From the NCBI RefSeq assembly GCF_000474235.1, contig NZ_BATA01000014.1, positions 1-42,937 on the forward strand: DNA of 42,937 nt, read 5' to 3'. The translations under genes and the position numbers were made by a program. The notes under the pieces were generated by a model that saw only the letters and a list, made by a program, of their open reading frames with translations, was not told the origin of the DNA and did not search any database. This document shows, in pieces, positions 16,283 to 24,530 of this stretch. This DNA is from Halarchaeum acidiphilum MH1-52-1. GTDB taxonomy: Archaea; Halobacteriota; Halobacteria; Halobacteriales; Halobacteriaceae. The first letter of the stretch is position 1. Each line of letters begins with the position of its first letter.

Positions 16283-17846
16283 GCGACACCACCCCCGAGG
16301 ACCGCGCGGACGTAGGCGTCGCGGCCGGCGTCGGTGGCGACGTGGCCGGCGGCCTCCGCGAACCCGTAGACGGGACCGAAGCCGACGCCGACGGCGAGCA
16401 CGCAGAGCGCGAGGGCGGCGACGACCGCGAGGCGGACGCGGTCGGGACGCGCCATCGCCTCGACGGCGGGAGTCCGCGCGCCCCAGAAGCCCCGGACCCA
16501 CGTCCGCGAGACGTAGGCGATGGTGAGGAGTGCGCCGAGGACGGCGACGCCGAGCGCGGCCGTCGCGCGCCGAGCGCGGCCGTGCGGAAGACGAGGAGCT
16601 TCCCGAAGAAGCCCGCGAGCGGCGGGACGCCGACGAGCGAGAGCGCGCCGACGAAGAACGCGCCGGCGAGGACGGGCGCTCGGCCGGCGATCCCGCCCAA
16701 TTCCCCGAGGTCGGTCGTGCCGGTCGCGTCGCCGACGAGACCGGCGACGAGGTAGAGCAGCGGCTTCGCGAGCGCGTGGTTGAGCGCGTAGACGAGCGCG
16801 GCGGCGACGCCGACGGCGCGGAGGGCGGGGACGCTCGCGGCGACGGCGAGCGGGAGCACGATGAAGCCGACCTGTCCGATGCTGGAGTACGCGAAGGTCT
16901 CCTCGAGGGTCGGGCGGTCGATCGCCGCGAGACCGCCGACGAGGATCGACGCGCCGGCGAGCGCGAACAGCACGGGACCGTAGGCGGCGAGTAAGGCGTC
17001 CGCGGTGCCCGAAAAGCCGATCGAGAGACCGGGGTCGGCGGCGGCGAAGACGACGAAGCCGACGCGGATGATCGCGTAGACGCCGACCTTCTTCGCGACG
17101 CCGGCGAGCATCGCGGTCGCGGGCGCGGGCGCCGCGGCGTAGGCGGACGGCACCCACCACTGGAAGGGGACGAGACCGGCCTTGAGCGCGAAGACGGCGA
17201 GCAGGAGGAGCGAGAGACCGAGGACCGGCGTCGCTTCCGCGGGCGAGGCGTCGGCGAGCCAGCGCGCCATGTCGGCCATGTTGAGCGTGCCGGTGACGCC
17301 GTAGAGACCGCCGACGGCGAGCAGCATGACGCTGGAGCCGACGAGGTTCAGCGCGACGTAGCGGGTCGCGGCGAGCGTGCCGTCGGCACCGCTGTAGAAC
17401 GCGACGAGACCGTAGGAGGCCATGAGCGTCACCTCGAACCAGACGAAGAGGTTGAACAGGTCGCCGGTGAGGAAGGCGCCGGTGGCGCCCGCGAGGAGGA
17501 AGTGGAACAGCGCGTGATAGGAGACGCGCTGGCCGGGCGCGTTCACCGCGCGGAGGCTGTAGACGAGGACGAGCGGCGCGACGAGTGCTGTGAGCGCGAG
17601 CATGAACCCCGAGAGCGGGTCGGCGACGAGCGTGATACCGTACGGCGCGGGCCAGCCGCCGACCTGATAGGCGATGGTGTGCGCGGGGGAGACGCGCGCG
17701 AGGAGCGCGCCGACGGCGGCCGTGTAGCCGAGGACGCCGAGCAGGCTGGCGGCGCGCTGGGCGCGCGGGACGACGCGCAACAGGAGGCAGGCGACCGCGG
17801 TCGCGAGCGCGACGAGCAGCGGCGCGATGACGAACTGGGTCGTCAT
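16279..17846 (-). pseudogene. mnhD: Mrp/Mnh cation antiporter subunit D, frameshifted by a 20-base duplication-like insertion
   Basis: The proton-translocating subunit D, related to NuoL/M/N antiporter-like subunits. From the ATG at 17846 the protein reads well through FNLFVWFEVTLMASYGL, LLAVFALKAGLVPFQWWVPSAY, the Lys-Lys motif AGVAKKVGVYAIIR and HALAKPLLYLVAG to LLVFRTAALG near 16572. There the frame is lost. The rest (VAVLGALLTIAYVSRTWVRG, to YVRAVLGGGVA) continues in another frame to the stop at 16279. A 16-base sequence repeated at 16548-16563 and 16568-16583 explains the shift. Removing 20 bases restores a 515-aa protein. Either a real mutation or an assembly error. Confidence 0.9.
16548..16583. 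repeat. 16-bp direct repeat (period 20) that breaks mnhD
   Basis: The sequence cgccgagcgcggccgt occurs at 16548-16563 and 16568-16583 with four bases (cgcg) between. Twenty extra bases shift the mnhD frame, and deleting one unit gives continuous TAALGVAVLGALL. Confidence 0.85.
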
Positions 17847-18184
17847 CGGACCGCCCCCGTGATCTCGTCGAGGTCGATGGTGCCGTGCTCCTGATACGTC
17901 CGATAGACGAGGACGAGCAGGAGCGCGGTCGTCGCGAAGCCGATGACGACGGCCGTGAGGACGAGCGCCTGCACGAGCGGGTCGGTGACGTGGCCCTCGC
18001 CGTGGCCGACGACGGGCGCGACGCCGCCGATGCCGCCGACGGTGACGAGGTAGACGTTCGTCGCCTGTGAGAGCACGAGGAGGCCGAAGACGACGCGCAC
18101 GAGGTCGCGCCGGAGGACGAGGAACGTCCCCGCGGCGAAGAGGACGCCGAGCGCGAGCGCCGTGACGACTTCGGGGTCGCTCAC
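17843..18184 (-). CDS. mnhC: Mrp/Mnh cation antiporter subunit C
   Basis: A 113-aa NuoK-like subunit with three membrane helices (VVTALALGVLFAAGTFLVL, DLVRVVFGLLVLSQATNVYLV and PLVQALVLTAVVIGFATTALLLVLVY). The conserved DPLVQALVLTAVVI motif is the MrpC/NuoK signature. The start GTG 18184 is preferred because it forms a GTGA overlap with the stop of the preceding mini-ORF. GTG 18193 adds three residues. The stop overlaps the mnhD start. The C-terminal tail QEHGTIDLDEITGAVR is soluble. Confidence 0.9.
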   Translation of the reverse strand: MSDPEVVTALALGVLFAAGTFLVLRRDLVRVVFGLLVLSQATNVYLVTVGGIGGVAPVVGHGEGHVTDPLVQALVLTAVVIGFATTALLLVLVYRTYQEHGTIDLDEITGAVR

Positions 18185-18297
18185 GCGCGCCACCTCCGGC
18201 GGCGAGTGTGAGTCGGTCGACCCATCGAGTCGGTACGCGTCGGTCGAGTCATCGAGGCGGTACGCGTCGGTCGAGTCATCGAGACGACGCGACTCAT
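18181..18297 (-). CDS. Repeat-derived 38-aa mini-ORF between mnhB and mnhC
   Basis: The frame starts MSRVVSMTRPTRTASMTRPT, continues with a third degenerate copy (SMGRPTHT) and ends RRRRWRA. Its ATG overlaps the mnhB stop (ATGA) and its stop overlaps the mnhC GTG (GTGA), the same couplings used elsewhere in this operon. The peptide is very basic, unlike the surrounding acidic or hydrophobic proteins. It comes from a 27-base tandem repeat (18214-18283). It may act only as a translated spacer that keeps ribosomes coupled from mnhB to mnhC. No homologue is known to me. Confidence 0.5.
   Translation of the reverse strand: MSRVVSMTRPTRTASMTRPTRTDSMGRPTHTRRRRWRA
18214..18283. repeat. 27-bp tandem repeat, about 2.6 copies
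   Basis: The units are at 18231-18256 and 18258-18283 (26 identical bases beginning cggtacgcgtcggtcgagtc, period 27), with a partial degenerate copy at 18214-18229. The period is divisible by three, so the repeat is translatable without shifting frame. Confidence 0.85.
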
Positions 18298-18779
18298 TCC
18301 GCGCCCACCACCGAGATGACCGTGAGGAGCGCGCCGACGACGACGGCGTAGACGCCGAGGTCGAAGACGACGGCGGAGGCGAGTTCGACGTGCCCGTAGA
18401 GCGGGACCGTGATCGAGCGATAGGTCTGCGTCATGAAGGTGAGGTGTGTGCCGGTGAGGACGCCGTACAGGATCGCGACGAGGCCGGCGACGACGGCGAG
18501 CGCGAGGCCGGCCGCGTAGAGCGTCTGGTAGTCGCGGACGATACCGTGCTGGACGTGCTCGACGTGCTCGACGGCGGTCTGCACCTCGCGGTTGAGGACG
18601 TCGTGTTCGACGCCGTCGAGACCGTAGGCGAGGTAGGCGAGGGCGACGACGGAGGCGGTGAGCACGCCCGCGATGAAGCCGCCGCCCGGGAGGTTGTGTC
18701 CCTGCAGGAAGAACGCGAAGGAGACGACGAACCCGAGCGGGAGGACGACGCGCGTGACGGTGCGGAGGATGAGCGTCAT
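18294..18779 (-). CDS. mnhB: Mrp/Mnh cation antiporter subunit B
   Basis: A 161-aa MnhB subunit. The N-terminus has TVTRVVLPLGFVVSFAFFLQGHNLPGGGFIAG (about residues 8-39), where GHNLPGGGFIAG is the MnhB signature. Further helices lie at about residues 42-54, 90-110 and 130-157. A soluble loop (DVLNREVQTAVEHVEHVQHG) between the helices is longer than in some bacterial forms. It overlaps mnhA by four bases (ATGG/TGA junction at 18776-18779). Confidence 0.9.
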   Translation of the reverse strand: MTLILRTVTRVVLPLGFVVSFAFFLQGHNLPGGGFIAGVLTASVVALAYLAYGLDGVEHDVLNREVQTAVEHVEHVQHGIVRDYQTLYAAGLALAVVAGLVAILYGVLTGTHLTFMTQTYRSITVPLYGHVELASAVVFDLGVYAVVVGALLTVISVVGAE

Positions 18780-21133
18780 GGCGTCTCACCCCGCTCGCGC
18801 ATGACGATGAGCGTGAGCACCGTCACGGCGGCCATCGCGATGACGCTGATCTCGCCCATCGTGTCGACGCCGCGGAAGTCGACGAGGATGACGTTGACGA
18901 CGTTGTGTCCGCCGGCGTCGGGGACGGCGTGCTCGACGAAGTAGCCGGCGATGCGATCGGGATCGGCGCCGGTCGCGGCGAGCGTCGTGACGGTGACGAG
19001 CGCGCCGACGAGCACCGAGAGGACGGCGTCGCGGGCGGCGCGCGAGCGCGTGATGCGCCCGTAGTAGCTCGGGAGTTTGTCGAGGACGACGAGGAAGACG
19101 ACGAACGTCACGGTCTCGACGACGACCTGCGTGAGCGCGACGTCGGGCGCGCTCGCGAGGACGAAGAAGACGGTGACGGCGAAGCCGACGACGGAGAGCG
19201 CCATGACGCCCGCGACGTGCGAGGGCGCGCGAACGGCGGCGAGCGCGCCGACGACGGCCGCGAGGAGGACGACGCTGAGCGTGATCCCGAGCGACGGGAG
19301 CGCGAGCGGGACGACGAGACCGGCGGCGGCGTAGCCGAACCCGGCGAGGACGAGAACGCCGGCGAACGTCCACGCGGCGTACGTCCGCAGGTGGCCGGTC
19401 CAGAGGGCGCGCTGGACGCGCGCGCTCGCCTCGTTCGCGCCGAAGACGAGGCGGTCGTACCAGCAATCCGCGCGCAGGACGGGCGCGCCGTCGAGGAGCG
19501 CGCGGACGACCGTGCGGACGGCCCGCCAGCGCAGGAAGCAGAGCGCGCCGCCGGCGAGCGCGAGGCCGGACATCGTCACGGCGGGCGCGATGTGATCGGG
19601 GAGCGCGTAGTGGAAGGCGTGAGCGTGAGTGTCCGGCGGGAGCGTGGCGGCGACGACGCTCCCGACGAAGCCTTCGAGACCGTCGAGCGGCGCGCCGAAG
19701 AGCGCGGCGATACCGCCGAAACCGAGGAGCGCGGCGGCGCCCGCGAGGACGACGGGCGGGAGGACGAGCGAGCGCGCGGGGGTGTGGACGTCGAGGGTCG
19801 CGGGGCGCTCGCCGAAGAAGATCGAGCAGAACCGCAGGGCGTAGACGAGCGTGAAGACGCTGGCGACGACGGCGACGAGGGGGTAGAGCCACGCGAGACC
19901 GCCGTGGTGGACCGCCATCTCGTAGCTGGCCTCGTAGAGGAACTCCTTGGAGTAGAAGCCGTTGAACGGCGGGACGCCGCCCATGCCGAGCGCCGCGACG
20001 GTCGTGATGACGGCGGTGACGGGGAGGTCGCGGCGGAGACCGCCGAGTTCGTCGAGGCGCTTCGTGCCGGTCGCGTGCGTGACGAGACCGGCGACGAGGA
20101 AGAGCGCGGCCTTGAACGTCGCGTGATTGAGGAGGTGGAAGACGCCGGTCTCGGCGCCGACGACGTTCGCGAAGCCGAAGCCGGCGACGATGAGACCGAG
20201 GTGGCTCACCGTCGAGTACGCGAGGAGTTCCTTCAGTTCGCTCGCGCAGACGGCGAGAATCGCGGCGACGAGCATCGTCGCGAGACCGAGCGGGACGAGG
20301 AGGTGCGTCCAGTCGTCGCCGATGAGGACCGGACGGAGGCGCCCGAGGAGGAAGACGCCGGCCTTGACCATCGTCGCGGAGTGGAGGAAGGCGGAGACGG
20401 GCGTCGGGGCGGCCATCGCGTCCGGGAGCCAGACGTGGAAGGGGAGCTGGGCGGACTTCGTGGCGGCGCCGATCCCGACGAGCGTGACGATCGGGAGGAG
20501 GAGACCGGCGTTCTCGACGGCCGACCGCGCGGCCGCGGGGCGGGCGAGCATCGCGGTCAGCGAGTAGGTGCCGACGGCGCTCGCGAGCAGGACGAAGCCG
20601 ACGAGCATGAACAGGCCGCCACCGACGGTGACGAGGAAGGCCTTGCGCGCGGCGTAGCGCGACTCGCGCGTCTCCGAGTAGTGCCCGACGAGGAGGAAGG
20701 AGGCGACGCTCGTCAGCTCCCAGAAGCAGAAGAGCACGACGAGGTCGCCCGCGTAGACGACGCCGAGCATCGACCCCATGAACGCGAGCATCGTCGCGTA
20801 ATACTTCGTCTGGCCGGGTTCGTCGCGCATGTACCCCGCGGAGTAGCAGAAGACGAGGACGCCGACGCCGCTGGCGAGCGCGCCGACGAGCGTCGCGAGG
20901 CCGTCGACGTAGAAGCCCACGGAGACGGAGAGCGGGCCGACCCACGTGACGGCCGCGCCCCCGTGCGTGCCCGCGAGCGCGACGACCATCGCGAAGCAGG
21001 CCGCGGCGACGGCCGCCGCGTAGTACGCCGTCAGGTTCCCGATGGCGCGCGTGACCGCCGGCGTGGCCGCCGCGGCGGCGAACGGCAAGCCGACGAGCGC
21101 GACGAGGACCCACAGGTCGGGTGTCGGTTGCAC
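18776..21133 (-). CDS. mnhA: Mrp/Mnh cation antiporter subunit A
   Basis: A 785-aa first and largest subunit, homologous to NuoL, with some twenty membrane helices. The core proton-channel motifs are present: VLFCFWELTSVASFLLVG (with the key Glu), AATKSAQLPFHVWLPDAMAAPTPVSAFLHSATMVKAG, HLLNHATFKAALFLVAG and GVPPFNGFYSKEF. The C-terminal part (about residues 600-785) carries the MbhD/MbhE-like extension ending DFRGVDTMGEISVIAMAAVTVL, as in MrpA. Start: GTG 21133, about 25 bases after a TATA box, so leaderless. It heads a seven-gene operon expected to use H+ uptake to expel Na+, important in a salt-in organism. Confidence 0.93.
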   Translation of the reverse strand: MQPTPDLWVLVALVGLPFAAAAATPAVTRAIGNLTAYYAAAVAAACFAMVVALAGTHGGAAVTWVGPLSVSVGFYVDGLATLVGALASGVGVLVFCYSAGYMRDEPGQTKYYATMLAFMGSMLGVVYAGDLVVLFCFWELTSVASFLLVGHYSETRESRYAARKAFLVTVGGGLFMLVGFVLLASAVGTYSLTAMLARPAAARSAVENAGLLLPIVTLVGIGAATKSAQLPFHVWLPDAMAAPTPVSAFLHSATMVKAGVFLLGRLRPVLIGDDWTHLLVPLGLATMLVAAILAVCASELKELLAYSTVSHLGLIVAGFGFANVVGAETGVFHLLNHATFKAALFLVAGLVTHATGTKRLDELGGLRRDLPVTAVITTVAALGMGGVPPFNGFYSKEFLYEASYEMAVHHGGLAWLYPLVAVVASVFTLVYALRFCSIFFGERPATLDVHTPARSLVLPPVVLAGAAALLGFGGIAALFGAPLDGLEGFVGSVVAATLPPDTHAHAFHYALPDHIAPAVTMSGLALAGGALCFLRWRAVRTVVRALLDGAPVLRADCWYDRLVFGANEASARVQRALWTGHLRTYAAWTFAGVLVLAGFGYAAAGLVVPLALPSLGITLSVVLLAAVVGALAAVRAPSHVAGVMALSVVGFAVTVFFVLASAPDVALTQVVVETVTFVVFLVVLDKLPSYYGRITRSRAARDAVLSVLVGALVTVTTLAATGADPDRIAGYFVEHAVPDAGGHNVVNVILVDFRGVDTMGEISVIAMAAVTVLTLIVMRERGETP

Positions 21134-21155
21134 GTTCGAGTGGTAGGGAACTTTG

Positions 21156-21163
21156 AGTATAAA
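21156..21163 (-). promoter_or_regulatory. TATA box of the mnhA-G operon
   Basis: On the minus strand the sequence tttatact lies about 25 bases before the GTG at 21133, the spacing of a leaderless haloarchaeal promoter. It is the only good promoter for the operon. Confidence 0.55.
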
Positions 21164-21254
21164 GGTGGGTACAATCGTCGCTGTCCGCCGATCGCCAGAG
21201 AACCCCCGCCCGCATTCTGCCGTCGCAGTGGACAGGATGCGCTCCGTCGCCGCG

Positions 21255-21662
21255 CTACACGAGTTCGCGATCGTAGAGCGAGCGGCACGCGCACTCCGCC
21301 GTGAGGTGGTCGTCGATGAACCGCGGGATGACGGCGTGGGCGAGTCTGTGCTCCGGGTCCGGGATCTCGTCGCGTTCGGCGAGCACGTCGTCGACGACGT
21401 CGCGGAGATCCGCGAGCGCGTCCCGCGTCCCCTCCCGCGTCCCGTAGCCCGCGACGGGGTGGTCGGAGACGTGACGGCCGTCCGACTCGTTGATCGTCGA
21501 GAGCAGGACGTGGTAGGGGCAGGTCTCGTCGTCCGATGACTTCGACACCCAGAGGTCGACGGCGAACGTCGGCGTGACGCGGTAGCGCCAGCGACGCTCG
21601 GTCTCCCGCGCTCGCTCCTCGGTCACCTCGACCCACTCGCCGACGGGAACCGTGTCGTCCAT
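21255..21662 (-). CDS. Haloarchaeal protein of unknown function
   Basis: A 135-aa acidic soluble protein. Its N-terminal half is beta-rich (WRYRVTPTFAVDLWVSKSS, HVLLSTINES). The C-terminal half is helical with a His-rich region (HRLAHAVIPRFIDDH) and ends in CACRSLYDREL. Scattered His and Cys residues could bind a metal, but no known motif is complete. The ATG at 21662 (MDDTVPVGEW) is preferred to a slightly longer start because the residues before it look unconserved. It is upstream of and in the same direction as mnhA but separated from it by 120 bases and the mnhA promoter. Confidence 0.65.
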   Translation of the reverse strand: MDDTVPVGEWVEVTEERARETERRWRYRVTPTFAVDLWVSKSSDDETCPYHVLLSTINESDGRHVSDHPVAGYGTREGTRDALADLRDVVDDVLAERDEIPDPEHRLAHAVIPRFIDDHLTAECACRSLYDRELV

Positions 21663-21741
21663 GCGCCCGCATTCGGCGTCGACGGGCAAGAAACGTCGGG
21701 GGACGCGAGCCGCCGTCGTTTAAGTGGTTCTCGTCACAAGT

Positions 21742-21812
21742 AGTAGATACGACCGAGGGGCGCCCGGAGTTCTCGGGCGGCCCGTCGCGGGACGTCCCGT
21801 TCTCGCGTTTTT
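21742..21812 (+). ncRNA. Candidate small RNA with two hairpins and a T-run
   Basis: A TATA-like gtttaagt at 21718-21725 would start transcription near 21745. Downstream are a hairpin (CGCCCG at 21761-21766 with CGGGCG at 21774-21779, extended by GGG/CCC around a bulge), a perfect 12-base palindrome CGGGACGTCCCG at 21788-21799, and TTTTT at 21808-21812. No convincing coding frame is present, and the next gene has its own promoter. It is thus a self-contained unit of about 70 bases. It could also be an upstream transcript or leader of the next gene. Confidence 0.35.
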
Positions 21813-21829
21813 CCGACCGTCGAGTCGTG

Positions 21830-21837
21830 CGTTTATC
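21830..21837 (+). promoter_or_regulatory. TATA-like box of the RNA polymerase epsilon gene
   Basis: The sequence gtttatcc is about 26 bases before the ATG at 21863, fitting a leaderless start. Confidence 0.45.
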
Positions 21838-21862
21838 CGTCTTCGCGCAGTAGCGCGAGGTG

Positions 21863-22573
21863 ATGACAGACACCGCCGCGTCGGGCGGTGACCCGTTCGT
21901 GGACGCGCCCGACGAGGAGGAGTTCAGCAACCGCCCGGGCGACAGCGCGCTCGCGCGCTCGGCACACAGACGCGACACGACGGTGGGTCGCTGGGGACCG
22001 ACGAGTCCGAGCGCGACGCAGATCGGCCGCGCGCGCTCGCCGGACGCGGACGTCTCCGAGAGCCTCCGCCGCCTCCACGAGGAGCGCCACCCCGCGACCG
22101 AGGGGCACGGCGCGCGCCAACACCGACTGGAGAAGCTCCGCATCACGCACGCGCTCTGTAACGATCTCGGGGTGACGCCGTGGCAGCGCGACCGCGCGCT
22201 CGGCGTCATGGTCGATCTCGATCTGACCGCGTTCGGCAGCCAGCGCGCCATCGAGAAGGTCGCGCTCGTCACGATCCGCCACGTCGTCGACGACGAGCGC
22301 GAGCGCTACCTCGGCCTGCAGGATCAGGCGTGGCTGGCCGACCAGCCGCCGGAGCGTCTGGAGAACCTCTACGAGCAGTTCACCTCGATCACGGACGACC
22401 CCCATTTCGAGGCGCTCGCGGAGAAACACGGCCTCTCGATCACGAACCTCAATCGTCTCCGCCGCGTCCTGCGCGACCAACTGGACGAGCAAGACCTCCA
22501 CGGCGCCGTCTACGGCCGCAACCCCTACCGCGACCCGAACCTCCCGAGCGCCGACGTCCGACCGGACGAGTAG
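21863..22573 (+). CDS. rpoeps: DNA-directed RNA polymerase subunit epsilon (haloarchaeal)
   Basis: A 236-aa protein that matches what haloarchaeal genomes annotate as RNA polymerase epsilon. The first 80 residues are acidic and disordered. The conserved core follows: RRLHEERHPATEGHGARQHRLEKLRITHALCN, TPWQRDRALGVMVDLDLTAFGSQRAIEKVAL and QFTSITDDPHFE, ending LDEQDLHGAVYGRNPYRDPNLPS. The core has a cyclin/TFB-like helical pattern (QRDRAL...AFGSQRAIEKVAL..IRHVVD), so a link to transcription initiation factors is plausible. Its exact role in the polymerase is not known to me. Confidence 0.75.
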   Translation: MTDTAASGGDPFVDAPDEEEFSNRPGDSALARSAHRRDTTVGRWGPTSPSATQIGRARSPDADVSESLRRLHEERHPATEGHGARQHRLEKLRITHALCNDLGVTPWQRDRALGVMVDLDLTAFGSQRAIEKVALVTIRHVVDDERERYLGLQDQAWLADQPPERLENLYEQFTSITDDPHFEALAEKHGLSITNLNRLRRVLRDQLDEQDLHGAVYGRNPYRDPNLPSADVRPDE

Positions 22574-22704
22574 CGCGACGCCTGCAGTTGGACCTCCTTA
22601 GACACCTTATACAATAGCGATAGCTCCCCCCTCTGAAAGGTCGTGTGAACGGTTGGCGTCTCCTGAGTGTGTATCCGAGAAAATAAACAAGAGCAGGGTA
22701 AGCC

Positions 22705-22712
22705 CTTTATAG
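22705..22712 (+). promoter_or_regulatory. TATA box upstream of the Na+/solute symporter
   Basis: The sequence ctttatag predicts a transcript start near 22735. That leaves a 5' leader of about 70-100 bases before the symporter start codon, unlike the leaderless genes around. The gap 22574-22807 holds no other gene that I can support. Confidence 0.45.
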
Positions 22713-22807
22713 CTGATCGGTTGTCGTGGTAATGTACCAGATATGCACGCGTTCGTCAACCAAATCGCCGGGAAATACTCGGAGGGTCGTGAATCTGTTC
22801 GGGATCG

Positions 22808-24380
22808 GTGCGCGGGTCGGCGGGGGTGTGGGTCGTGAACGCCATCGTCGTCGGGTTGGTGGGGATCGTCGTCCTGATGCTCGGCGTCGGGTTCTACGTC
22901 TCCCGGAAGGTGAAGGGCGATAGCGTCAACTACATCGTCGCGGGCCGGGGACTCGTCCTCCCGCTGGCTGCGGCGACGCTGATGGCGCAATCCCTCGACT
23001 CGAACGCGACGCTCGGGAACACGGACCTCGTCGCGTCCACCGGCTTCTGGGCGGGCGCGGCGCTCCCCATCGGGCTCGCGACCTGCCTGTTCCTCACCGG
23101 GCTGTTCTTCGCGAAGCCGATGAACCGGATGGACCTCGTGACGCTCCCCGACTTCTACCGGCGCAAGTACGGCCGCGTCGTCGAGGTGCTCTCCTCGGGC
23201 GTCATGCTCCTCGCGTACGCCTTCCTGCTCGCCGGCAACCTCGTCGCCGGCGGCTACCTCTTCCAGACCTTCCTCGGCTTCGACTACACGATCGGCGTCG
23301 TCGCCATCGCCGCGATCATCTTCAGCTACACCGTCGCCGGCGGGCTCTTCTCCGTCGCGTACACCGACGTCGTTCAGGCCGGGATCGCGCTCATCGGCTC
23401 GCTCGCGCTCATCGTCTACGTCGCCACCCACTACGGGATCACCGTCCCGAGCGGAGCGGGACCGACCGCGTTCGGCCAGCTCACGAACCCCGCGCAGGCG
23501 CGTACATCAACTGGGCGTCAATCGTCGCGCTCGGTCTCGGCGACATCGTCGCCGTCGACTTCATGGAGCGGGTGTTCGCCGCCGACGACCCCGAGACGGC
23601 CCAGAAGGCCTGCTTCATCGGGAGCGCCGGGACGCTCATCATCGGCATCCCGTTCTCCGTCGTCGCGCTCTCGATGCCGTCGATCCTCTCCTCGCTCGGC
23701 GTCCAGTCCGGGAGCGAGGCGATGTTGTACACGCTTCTCCAGTCGGGCGTGCCGACGTGGCTCGCGGTCCTCGTCCTCGGCGGGATCGTCGCCGCCTCCT
23801 TCTCGACGGGCGACGGCGCGATCCTCGGGACGTCCGCCGTCCTCGCGCGGAACGTCGTCGGCATCCGCGTCGACGAGAACGCGCCGGCTGACGAACACGA
23901 GGCGGCCGACGCCGACGACGACCTCGTCGAGACGGACGCCGACAAGCTCCTCACCACCACGCGGCTGATGGCGGTGCCCGTGACGGTGCTCGGGGTCTTC
24001 TTCGCGTTGCAGGTCGCCCAGACCGGGATGCTCCTGCTGCTCGCCTTCGACATCATGCTCGCCGCGCTGCTCGTGCCGTTCGTCTTCGGGCTGTTCAAAC
24101 CCGACTTCGCCACCCGGCAGGCCGCGCTCGGCGCGATCCTCACCGGCTCGATCACCCGCCTCGTGCTGTTCGCGCTCGTCCCGACGACGTACGCGATCCC
24201 GAACACGCTGTTCTACATCCAGAACCCGTGGTTCACGCCGGCGTTCGACGGCCTCCCGACGTTCATCGCGCCCGCCGTCGCGCTCGTCACCTACGTCGCG
24301 TCGCCGCGATGACTGAGGACGCCGAGGTCGAACAGAGGACCCGCACCCGCGCGGGCGCCGCGGAGGCGGTCGACGACTGA
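22808..24380 (+). pseudogene. Sodium:solute symporter (SSS family), frameshifted
   Basis: An SSS-family symporter that drives substrate uptake with Na+. Part 1 (GTG at 22808, 22826 or 22835) has NYIVAGRGLVLPLAAATLMAQSLDS, NRMDLVTLPDFYRRKYGR and SYTVAGGLFSVAYTDVVQAG. It is lost after FGQLTNPAQA near 23497. Adding one G there gives AQGAYINWASIVALGLGDIVAVDFMERVFAADD in the next frame, which runs on with ASFSTGDGAILGTSAVLARNV to TYVASPR (stop 24312). A second lost base near 24305 would add the charged tail TEDAEVEQRTRTRAG, ending TGA at 24380. The substrate is not evident. The neighbouring ureohydrolase suggests a guanidino compound or amine as one possibility. Confidence 0.85.
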
Positions 24381-24466
24381 GTCGCCGCACCGTCCGCCGG
24401 CCACATTTCAGCCCCGTCACGTCCGTTTTTCAGACACGATAGCGAATGCTGCGGACAGGAATAGGC

Positions 24467-24474
24467 GTATATAG
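24467..24474 (+). promoter_or_regulatory. TATA box of the AbrB-PhoU gene
   Basis: The sequence gtatatag predicts a transcript start near 24495, about 35 bases before the GTG at 24531. Confidence 0.5.
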
Positions 24475-24478
24475 TTCT

Positions 24479-24490
24479 AGTGTGCACACT
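24479..24490. promoter_or_regulatory. Perfect 12-base palindrome AGTGTGCACACT (candidate operator)
   Basis: The palindrome lies between the TATA box (24467-24474) and the predicted transcript start of the AbrB-PhoU gene. Binding there would block initiation. Autoregulation by the SpoVT/AbrB domain of the gene product is the simplest guess. Confidence 0.45.
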
Positions 24491-24530
24491 CACAACGAGA
24501 ATGAATGGCCGTTCGTGAGGAAGGTATGAG

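Noticed and set aside
18214-18283. Possible CRISPR-like array
   Set aside because: The units are contiguous 27-base tandem copies with no unique spacers and no cas genes; the same is true of 32941-32994 and 8801-8867.
18905-21304. Very long plus-strand open frame opposite mnhA
   Set aside because: Antisense to a clearly conserved membrane protein; composition is repetitive charged residues only.
22726-22923. Short plus-strand frame starting near the symporter promoter
   Set aside because: It overlaps the symporter start in another frame and has no conserved look; the region is better read as a 5' leader.
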